A stretch of DNA of 10,031 bases, taken from Proteobacteria bacterium UBA1673 (GTDB taxonomy: Bacteria; Pseudomonadota; Gammaproteobacteria; Comchoanobacterales; Comchoanobacteraceae). Positions 1-6,071 of the stretch are shown here, piece after piece. Each line of letters opens with the position of its first letter. Within the stretch, counting starts at the first letter, position 1. The notes under the pieces are model-generated. The model did not search any database. It was given only the letters and a program-made list of their open reading frames with translations, and had not been told where the DNA came from. Made by a program: the position numbers and the translations under genes. The DNA is taken from contig DCKN01000080.1 of the NCBI GenBank assembly GCA_002320385.1, positions 1-10,031 of the forward strand, written 5' to 3'.

Positions 1-48
1 TCCATTCTGCTTGAGATTTCCGATCACTAAGAAAGATTTTGACACCAT
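1..48 (-). CDS. tpiA: Triosephosphate isomerase, N-terminal fragment (runs off window start)
   Basis: Sixteen codons are visible, reading MVSKSFLVIGNLKQNG before the window ends. The GN-x-K-x-NG block after a short hydrophobic strand matches the first beta strand and active-site loop of triosephosphate isomerase, where Asn and Lys bind substrate (usual form GNWKMNG). The enzyme interconverts dihydroxyacetone phosphate and glyceraldehyde 3-phosphate in glycolysis. A GAGGAG Shine-Dalgarno lies at 57-52; the ATG at 48-46 is 3 nt from its end, and the next codon, a GTG at 45-43, would be spaced about 6 nt, so either may be the true start. Leucine replaces the usual tryptophan. With only 16 residues the call rests on one motif, but the ribosome binding site and reading direction agree with it. 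Confidence 0.68.
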   Translation of the reverse strand, partial: MVSKSFLVIGNLKQNG

Positions 49-179
49 TTACTCCTCAGACGTTGTTATATTTACTTGATTAACCCACTACCTAAAGCAT
101 CACACCACCGTGAGCTACGACCATGTTACAATTGATGTGTGATTTGATTGCATGCCATCAATGATTAACCCCCATTTTT

Positions 180-2363
180 CTAGCCTGGCAGCATATACCA
201 TCGGTGCTCAGGCACCTCAATAACTAACCCTTCACCTTGCTTTTTTAACCACTCAGCGTACTCATCTGGCTTACCAAAGAAACGAACTGCATTTTTGTCA
301 CGCTTGTCGATAAGCATCAGTTTATCATATGCTTTCATACAAATATCATTGCTATCTTGGTGCGTTACCACTAAAATCACACTCTCCGGAGTCCCTTGTC
401 TGACCCACTTCATCGCTTCCCTCACACAGTCTTGTTGATCGATATGATTGTAGGGCTCGTCAATCAACAGCATCTGCGGCCGTATGACTTCGGCCATAGC
501 AAAATACAGCGCCAATCGTAATTTACTTTTTTCGCCGCCTGACATCATCTCGAAGCTGCACCGGTATTGTTCTAATTCTTCAACAGTCGTAAGCATATGA
601 TCTTTTCCCTTATTATTGACCATTAACCTGAACTGCAAACACTCTAGGTAATCATTGACGCGCTTTAGGATTTTGGACACAGCAACCCTTTCTGTTTGAC
701 CATCGCCAGTGCCTCGCTGGTAGCTAAAATGGCTACTACCCACCTCTTGCTCAGTTGGCCATAATAAATACAACAGCGCTTTGGCCCCCCATACATGACC
801 CTCTACCTGTGGCAAAGCAAAAATCTCTTGCTCGCAGGTTAGAGAGAACCCAGAGTTATTTTTGATTTCCTCTGGCAACTCCATTCCTGGATAAAGACCC
901 GATACCATGTTAAAAAACACTGATTTCCCTGCGCCGTTTTGCCCAATCACATTCACCATGTCTCCGGCAGTAAACATAAGCGGTTTGCCTTCTTGCTGAC
1001 TATTGTCCTGATAAGTCTTTAGCTCTTGACCTTCCCTTGCTCGTAAAACCGTGGCCTTACATTTCACGACAGTCTTCTGAGCACCTTCTGCATTGTCTTG
1101 CTCGACTAGCTCAATAGCACCAGTCGCTCGCAAACCTTCATATGTCCTAAGCTTTGATACTTGAGTATTTCTATCTTGTTGCATAGTGGATAACATTGAC
1201 TGGATGTGTTGTGCATGGATTTGAATCCAATAGCGATTCAACGCGTTCCTTCCGCCGACTATCGAGCCAGCAAGCCCTAACAAAGATAGGATTTCCATAC
1301 GCTCAGTGAGGTCCCGATAGCTCATATCTGTTTTTAAATAACTTCGTAGCAATACCGTCATTACGAATAATGGCGTCATTAATTTTTCACCGAGACTACT
1401 GAGTATACTACTGATCTGTAATGAGACAATATACCTCCAGGCGGATTGTGCATAACTGTGGACACTATTTTTTAAACTTGATAGTACGGTTTTAATGTAG
1501 TTAGGATATTGACTAACACGAGTGCGCGTCATGAGGTACTGAAAACCGCCTTGGAATGCAGTTTGCGATGTTGTGGCATCTTGTATTGAATCATCGACTG
1601 AAAACCAAGCTGTCAAACAATACATAACCAACTGAAAAGATAATAGAAAAAATGAGCCGGACACGAGCAGCCCAGCGTCTGAAAGGCTGTATAGGGTACT
1701 GACTAACACCGGCAATACATTGATATATGTATCGTGCAAGTCAATGAAATTATCTATAAAACTTTCTAACTCTGACACCAAGGTCTGCACATAAGTTGCT
1801 GACCCACGCATCTGCCCTTTTTCATGCGCCTGCCGTACACGCGCTTCTCTTTCGAGCATGCGTAAAAAACTACCTCTATGAGATAGCAGCGATAACATTT
1901 TTTCATTCATGCTGTTGCGAACATTGACTGAGAGAATTGCCCGACTAATATTCTCCAAAAGTAACATACCCTGCTTCACGATAATCATCAGAGCATACTT
2001 TATCCCTGTCTTGAGCACGCCAGCCTTTTTCACTGATAAATCAGCTCTCCAAGTTGACTGTATGTGCGTCATTATGAGCGGCACATAAGCCCCATTAGCG
2101 ATTAAAATCACGCCGACGGTTAAAAATAGATATTGCTGCTTAGTGAAACATAACAGCTGCCAAAATACTCTATAGCTGAGCATAAATGCACTGATTTGTT
2201 CTTTCAGTTTCTTTTTGGTGTCCCTGTAATATCCACCCCAACTCCTTCCTCTGCTGGGTACCGGCATGGTTTTTCCTTCACGAGGCTTGCTGAACACTTT
2301 TTTGCCTTTCTTAACTTGCGCCCCCCAAAACCACGCACCCCTAGGTGAATGATTGATTGCCAT
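180..2363 (-). CDS. ABC transporter half-molecule: transmembrane domain fused to ATPase (SbmA/BacA-ABCD-like), divergent
   Basis: A 727-residue protein with a Lys/Arg-rich hydrophilic N-terminus (about 1-58), a transmembrane region with hydrophobic segments near 60-98, 118-145, 212-250 and 325-370, and a C-terminal ATP-binding domain. The ATPase shows Walker A GQNGAGKS (474-481), Q-loop FALPQ (515-519), signature MSGGEKSK (607-614), Walker B MLLIDEP (631-637) and H-loop His668. Fusion order, length and the FALPQ Q-loop suggest the ABC_membrane_2/SbmA-BacA/ABCD group, inner-membrane exporters or importers that work as dimers. The diagnostic EAWMT and QR/DQRI motifs of that group are not recognisable. 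The signature and the following EPYNHID resemble soluble ABC-F proteins rather than SbmA. The start ATG has AGGGGG upstream (2374-2369) at 5-nt spacing. The substrate cannot be told. It is divergent from holA and upstream of the tpiA-like start on the same strand. Confidence 0.8.
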   Translation of the reverse strand: MAINHSPRGAWFWGAQVKKGKKVFSKPREGKTMPVPSRGRSWGGYYRDTKKKLKEQISAFMLSYRVFWQLLCFTKQQYLFLTVGVILIANGAYVPLIMTHIQSTWRADLSVKKAGVLKTGIKYALMIIVKQGMLLLENISRAILSVNVRNSMNEKMLSLLSHRGSFLRMLEREARVRQAHEKGQMRGSATYVQTLVSELESFIDNFIDLHDTYINVLPVLVSTLYSLSDAGLLVSGSFFLLSFQLVMYCLTAWFSVDDSIQDATTSQTAFQGGFQYLMTRTRVSQYPNYIKTVLSSLKNSVHSYAQSAWRYIVSLQISSILSSLGEKLMTPLFVMTVLLRSYLKTDMSYRDLTERMEILSLLGLAGSIVGGRNALNRYWIQIHAQHIQSMLSTMQQDRNTQVSKLRTYEGLRATGAIELVEQDNAEGAQKTVVKCKATVLRAREGQELKTYQDNSQQEGKPLMFTAGDMVNVIGQNGAGKSVFFNMVSGLYPGMELPEEIKNNSGFSLTCEQEIFALPQVEGHVWGAKALLYLLWPTEQEVGSSHFSYQRGTGDGQTERVAVSKILKRVNDYLECLQFRLMVNNKGKDHMLTTVEELEQYRCSFEMMSGGEKSKLRLALYFAMAEVIRPQMLLIDEPYNHIDQQDCVREAMKWVRQGTPESVILVVTHQDSNDICMKAYDKLMLIDKRDKNAVRFFGKPDEYAEWLKKQGEGLVIEVPEHRWYMLPG

Positions 2364-2396
2364 AATTACCCCCTATCAATATGGTTAATAGACTCT

Positions 2397-2415
2397 GCAA
2401 GAACACTTTTCTTGC
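2397..2415. promoter_or_regulatory. Inverted repeat/hairpin in the leader region of the ABC gene
   Basis: GCAAGAA (2397-2403) and TTCTTGC (2409-2415) are exact inverted repeats around a 5-nt centre, with a possible extra T-G pair outside. The element lies 34 bp upstream of the ABC start codon, so it could be an operator or a leader hairpin. No T-run follows on either strand, so it is not a simple terminator. Function is inferred only from position. Confidence 0.35.
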
Positions 2416-2455
2416 GCATCACTTACTCAAAGGCTCGATTCACGCTGAGTTTTTT

Positions 2456-2468
2456 GAATACAGTATTC
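2456..2468. promoter_or_regulatory. 13-bp perfect palindrome, candidate operator between ABC gene and holA
   Basis: GAATAC-A-GTATTC is a perfect inverted repeat with a single central base. Its right arm overlaps the position expected for the -35 element of the holA promoter (2466-2471), the usual place for a repressor site. It sits in the divergent region, so it could serve both genes. It does not match the LexA consensus or another operator I recognise. Confidence 0.3.
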
Positions 2469-2494
2469 TTAATTTGTATATTCTTTGCTATACT
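2466..2494 (+). promoter_or_regulatory. Putative sigma-70 promoter of holA (extended -10)
   Basis: TGCTATACT at 2486-2494 is an extended -10 element (TGn followed by TATACT, five of six to consensus). At 17-bp spacing the -35 position is TTCTTA (2466-2471), which is poor, as is common with extended -10 promoters. Transcription would start near 2501, giving a leader of about 58 nt before holA. Confidence 0.45.
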
Positions 2495-2558
2495 TTGTGT
2501 TTACATTCGCTACAGTTGTTGTAATCGATCGTAGCATAACGTTTAATGAGCGTCAATT

Positions 2559-3560
2559 ATGCCCACCAGCCTGCCTGCTGAGAATATCTTCACCTTATCG
2601 CCGCACCCAACTTCACAATTCTCAATTATCTGCGAGGATGAATTTCTCAGCTATTATTCAGAAAAACACATCAAGTCCAATGTTTGGAGACACGCTAATC
2701 AGACCATACAAACGCTTCATTACAAGCCTAGTAATCATCTTGCGATCGAGGCAAGCATTCTCAGCCAAGATTTATTTGCATCACATAGCGCCAGTGTCTT
2801 GGTCGTGAATGGATCTGATCTAAAACATGCCTCACTGGTGACCTTAATCAATAAAATTCAGCATGTACCCATTGTGTTTCGTATACAAAAACTCTCTGGC
2901 GCACAGAAAAAGACACAGGGCTTTATTGCACTCAATAAGCAAACAACCATGATCACCACCAAAGCGCTTTCTGAAAAAAAAACCATGGCGTGGTTTCAAG
3001 GCCTACTCAAGTTAAGGAAAATAACGCTATCTCCAAAACTGATTGTACCACTTTGTCAGCATTTGGACTGGGACTTAACCAGTATGGCCCAGCTTGTTGA
3101 ACAAATGCTACAGCGTGGTATAAACACTGCCCATGACTTAGCATCTATTGAATCTTGCATACTCACAACAAGCCAAGCGCCAATCTTTACACTACTGGAT
3201 AAATTGTTTTCTGGTGATGTTCGCTATTGCCACCACTTTTTTGACCGTCACCAACAAATCGATGTCTTACAAAAAGCTTATTGGCTTTGTATCAGACGCA
3301 TACAGCAATATGTTCTTATGCAAGAAAAAATGGCTATGCATAATATCAGTGCGCATATGGTACTCCAACAAGATAGAATCTGGCCGCAACTGCAAAAGCA
3401 GTATCTGCGCGCCCTAAGCTTGTCTCGTCAAAAACTTCAAGACCACTATCTTGCTATGTGCGAACTTGAATGGATCATCAAAGGGCTGATTAAGCTTGAT
3501 ATTGGCGATCAAATCAAACAAAGACTGATGTGCCTGGCAAAGGATCTGAGCAACCCATAA
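2559..3560 (+). CDS. holA: DNA polymerase III delta subunit (clamp loader)
   Basis: A 333-residue protein, close to the usual length of about 340. Delta opens the beta sliding clamp as part of the DNA polymerase III clamp loader and carries an AAA+-like fold without a working ATP site; no Walker motif is seen here, as expected. The C-terminal third is the best match: the helical collar pattern with RIWPQLQKQYLRAL (273-286) corresponds to the HRVWQNRRG region of E. coli HolA, followed by Q-x-L and the terminal ELEWIIKGLIKLD helix (302-314). The middle carries APIFTLLDKLFSGD (207-220), corresponding to TPFHWVDALLMGK. The N-terminus is poorly conserved. The start ATG has only a weak GAG about 8 nt upstream. 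In many gammaproteobacteria holA follows leuS-lptE; here it stands alone, divergent from an ABC gene and convergent with cvpA. Confidence 0.83.
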   Translation: MPTSLPAENIFTLSPHPTSQFSIICEDEFLSYYSEKHIKSNVWRHANQTIQTLHYKPSNHLAIEASILSQDLFASHSASVLVVNGSDLKHASLVTLINKIQHVPIVFRIQKLSGAQKKTQGFIALNKQTTMITTKALSEKKTMAWFQGLLKLRKITLSPKLIVPLCQHLDWDLTSMAQLVEQMLQRGINTAHDLASIESCILTTSQAPIFTLLDKLFSGDVRYCHHFFDRHQQIDVLQKAYWLCIRRIQQYVLMQEKMAMHNISAHMVLQQDRIWPQLQKQYLRALSLSRQKLQDHYLAMCELEWIIKGLIKLDIGDQIKQRLMCLAKDLSNP

Positions 3561-3707
3561 AGTTTAATCAATAAGCCACCGCCCCGCCTTTACTAGGATT
3601 GGGCCATTTCAAACTGGTGATACAATTAACACGTCACTTTTATTAGATTTTCGCTAGACACTATTACTGAAATAGAAAAACATCGCCGTGCCTTTGATCG
3701 GTCAACT

Positions 3708-4298
3708 CTACTTTCTCTGATCACCCCAAGAAAATTGATCACCGACGCTCTGCATCCATAGCAGATTTAAATTTTTCAAAGAATACTCAATAAATTGACC
3801 AAGATCATCAGCATAGACCGGCATCAAGGCAGTGGTCATGACTACGACGCGAGAATCGCGCCACCATGACTCATGCTTGACGCTTGTAGACGCGAATCCT
3901 GTAACAATAACCGCGATAAGCACCACCCCCTGCATCATGCCAAAGTATACACCCAGGAACCGATCGAATACTGACATGCCAGTCACTGTAAGAACGCCTT
4001 GCATCAAACGATTAATCACAAAGCTCATGATCATGGCACTGACGATGATGATTGCATCAACTACCAAAACTCTAAGAAATGGCGTACTGATGCTTTGCTT
4101 CAAGAAATTATCAGCGATTTGCCCAGCGTAGAAATAAACGACGTAACCGGTAACAATCCAAAAAAACCATGAGACGATTTGACGACAAAACCCCTTCATT
4201 CCCCCTGCCAGCATCGCTATGACCATCATTGCGACAAAACAATAGTCCAGGGCGTTGAAATGGTTGAATATCGCTACAACCGAATTAATTAGTGACAC
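3708..4298 (-). CDS. cvpA: CvpA family inner-membrane protein
   Basis: A 196-residue membrane protein. The CvpA pattern is clear: an early LDYCFVAMM segment (17-25) followed by GGMKGFCRQIVSW (32-44), membrane segments near 19-38, 42-60, 75-98 and 114-137, and the family hallmark DRFLGVYFGMMQG (112-124). A WWRDS stretch (145-149) after the last segment is also typical. CvpA is needed for colicin V production in E. coli and has been tied to envelope stress and bile tolerance; its molecular activity is unknown. Translation starts at GTG (4298-4296), supported by AGAGGA five bases upstream; the first internal ATG would remove the conserved first segment. cvpA normally precedes purF, but here a convergent holA follows. 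It is 101 bp downstream of the glycosidase gene, so a shared transcript or its own promoter are both possible. Confidence 0.88.
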   Translation of the reverse strand: MSLINSVVAIFNHFNALDYCFVAMMVIAMLAGGMKGFCRQIVSWFFWIVTGYVVYFYAGQIADNFLKQSISTPFLRVLVVDAIIIVSAMIMSFVINRLMQGVLTVTGMSVFDRFLGVYFGMMQGVVLIAVIVTGFASTSVKHESWWRDSRVVVMTTALMPVYADDLGQFIEYSLKNLNLLWMQSVGDQFSWGDQRK

Positions 4299-4345
4299 CG
4301 CTTTCCTCTGTTGGTTACAACAATTTTCGTGCTTCTCATCACATT

Positions 4346-4371
4346 AGCATAAAAAAACAGCATTAAAAAAC
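4346..4371. repeat. Tandem 13-bp A-tract repeat upstream of cvpA
   Basis: Two adjacent units, AGCATAAAAAAAC (4346-4358) and AGCATTAAAAAAC (4359-4371), differ at one base. They lie about 48-73 bp upstream of the cvpA GTG start. On the minus strand the first unit also supplies TATGCT, a mediocre -10 candidate with no good -35. The A-tracts recur every 13 bp, so they could bend DNA or act as an UP-like element, but this is inference. Confidence 0.5.
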
Positions 4372-4399
4372 CATTAAGTTGTAAAAATTAATATTGGTT

Positions 4400-5209
4400 T
4401 TAATGAGAGGCCACAGGCACGATTGCAATCGCATTGGCAATTGGCCGTGCCCATACGTCCTGTAACCAGTGCCCAGGGAATACTCGTCCAGCAAAATACA
4501 TACTGCTGGAATAACCACCATCTAAGTTTAATGCCTGTTGACAGCCGAGCTGCTTGAGTTCAATAGTAAATTCTTTTAATGACAGACCTTTATGATAGCC
4601 AAGGGCATGTGATTTTCTATCGCCGCCAGATGCCATTACTAAAAGAATATGTTGATCATCGGTGAGACATATACCTGAACGCGCATAGCGATTGCGCACG
4701 AACGACGGCAACAGTCGCTCTTTCTCGGCATCAACTGGCTGACCATCGCGAATGAGTAATGGTGCGCCACCAAGAACAAATTCCACTTTCGTCCACCACG
4801 GGTCGCGACTCCGAGGTGAAACAATTTTTTCTCTATGGACCGTGAGCTGATCAAAGTTAATCAATTGCTTGTTTTTTGACTGATTGAACCCGACGACACC
4901 CCTCAACTTTTCACTGACTGACCACCAGTCATGATACTTAAAAAAACCGCTTGGTTTGCCACTTTTCATAAAAAACCCGCCGTTGATTGCAGCGATTACA
5001 CCAGGATTACTATCAATAAATTTCCTCAACGTCTGTCGTTGCTTCTTGTCATTGGTCAATAGCTTCAATTGGTGCGTGTTCGGATCCATGCGGATGACTC
5101 GAATGGCACTACCGCGAGAGGACCTGTGCTTCTCCATGATGCACTCATTGGCGACGATCAGTGGCGCCAACAAAGTACAAAAAACGAAAAGCCAATCAGA
5201 TCTTTTCAT
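4400..5209 (-). CDS. Secreted phosphodiester glycosidase (NAGPA) family protein
   Basis: A 269-residue protein starting with a signal peptide (MKRSD, hydrophobic 6-19, likely cleavage near Ala20). The NAGPA/DUF2233 fold is shown by AAINGGFF (73-80), LGGAPLLIRDG (146-156), ARSGICLTDD (176-185), LNLDGGYSSSMYF (227-239) and a terminal RPIANAIAIVP (255-265). The family is named after the lysosomal enzyme that removes GlcNAc from GlcNAc-phospho-mannose. Bacterial members are exported and cleave sugar phosphodiesters, and some act on cell-wall or teichoic-acid-type substrates; the substrate here is unknown. The start codon lies inside the last 14 bp of accD and lacks a visible Shine-Dalgarno, suggesting translational coupling by reinitiation after the accD stop. 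It occupies the slot where folC and dedD usually sit between accD and cvpA. Confidence 0.85.
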   Translation of the reverse strand: MKRSDWLFVFCTLLAPLIVANECIMEKHRSSRGSAIRVIRMDPNTHQLKLLTNDKKQRQTLRKFIDSNPGVIAAINGGFFMKSGKPSGFFKYHDWWSVSEKLRGVVGFNQSKNKQLINFDQLTVHREKIVSPRSRDPWWTKVEFVLGGAPLLIRDGQPVDAEKERLLPSFVRNRYARSGICLTDDQHILLVMASGGDRKSHALGYHKGLSLKEFTIELKQLGCQQALNLDGGYSSSMYFAGRVFPGHWLQDVWARPIANAIAIVPVASH

Positions 5210-6071
5210 GACGGCGTTGATTATGGGTTGCTTTACGTAGCGTTCGAATCAGATAGTCACGCAATTCTGCTCTTTCAACAACTGCGTCTATTGCCCCATG
5301 GTCACGCAAGAACTCTGCTGTTTGAAAGCCTTCAGGCAATTTCTGGTGCATGGCATTTGCAATCACGCGTGCACCCGTAAATCCAATATGAGCCCCGCGC
5401 TCCGCAATGATAATATCTGCCTGCATTGCGATACTCGCTGAAACGCCTCCAAAAGTTGGATGTGTGAGCACGTTGATAAAGGGTAATCGAGCAGCTTTTA
5501 AGCGGCTGACAGCAGCACTCATCCTTGCCATTTGGAATAGTGATAAAATACCTTCTTGCATACGCGCACCGCCACTGGCAGTGATACATACAAATGGCAG
5601 CTTTCGCTTAATGGCCTCTTCAATACCAAGCAGCACTCTATCCCCAGCGACAGAACCGAGCGAGCCACCAATAAACCTAAAGTCAAATACCGCTACGACA
5701 ACTTGCCGTGACCCAATGGTAATCGTGGATGTCAATACCGCCTCAGTCAGGTTATTTTTTTTCTGTGTCTGCGTTAAGCGTTCGGCGTAAGGCTTCAAAT
5801 CTCTGAATGCTAAGTGATCATTTGGCTGAAGCGCCTGCCCCAACCAATGACGTTTTTGATCATCTGCGAGCATGTCCAGCCGCTCAGGCGCTGTGAGAAT
5901 ATGATGATGTCCGCATAGTTCACAGACTTTGCTGGCATCAAGAAAAGCAACTTCTTCGAGATGCGCACCACAGTTTTTACAACTCACGTATACTTTCGCC
6001 TGTGCTGTCCGTTGATCTCGAATACTTTTTTTGTAGCTTGGCATTGGCCATTGAGTATCCACCCAACTCAT
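5196..6071 (-). CDS. accD: Acetyl-CoA carboxylase carboxyltransferase subunit beta
   Basis: AccD pairs with AccA to move the carboxyl group from carboxybiotin on AccB to acetyl-CoA, giving malonyl-CoA for fatty acid synthesis in the cytoplasm. The 291-residue sequence has the N-terminal four-cysteine zinc ribbon (Cys31, Cys34, Cys50, Cys53) with the same 15-residue spacing as E. coli. The carboxyltransferase domain follows, with FIGGSLGSVAGDR (133-145), ASGGARMQEG (165-174), HPTFGGVSAS (204-213) and KLPEGFQTAEFL (244-255). All key motifs are intact. The start ATG overlaps the TGA of the upstream gene (ATGA), with a strong GGAGG six to seven bases before it. AccD often ends in a longer charged tail; here the C-terminus is short and overlaps the next start. 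Confidence 0.97.
   Translation of the reverse strand: MSWVDTQWPMPSYKKSIRDQRTAQAKVYVSCKNCGAHLEEVAFLDASKVCELCGHHHILTAPERLDMLADDQKRHWLGQALQPNDHLAFRDLKPYAERLTQTQKKNNLTEAVLTSTITIGSRQVVVAVFDFRFIGGSLGSVAGDRVLLGIEEAIKRKLPFVCITASGGARMQEGILSLFQMARMSAAVSRLKAARLPFINVLTHPTFGGVSASIAMQADIIIAERGAHIGFTGARVIANAMHQKLPEGFQTAEFLRDHGAIDAVVERAELRDYLIRTLRKATHNQRRHEKI

Noticed and set aside
144..161. Near-palindrome TTGATTGCATGCCATCAA between the tpiA-like start and the ABC stop, considered as a terminator or operator
   Set aside because: Two mismatched positions, no loop-stem of useful GC content, and no T-run directly following on the minus strand where a terminator for the ABC gene would be needed.
2349..2808. 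Short plus-strand frames overlapping the ABC start and the beginning of holA
   Set aside because: They lack ribosome sites and recognisable protein features, overlap better-supported genes, and read as out-of-frame shadows.
3561..3707. Possible bidirectional terminator between convergent holA and cvpA
   Set aside because: Only 4-bp stems (GTGA/TCAC and TTGA/TCAA) could be formed, without a GC-rich stem and adjoining T-run, so no terminator is claimed; the stretch holds no gene or RNA that I can support.
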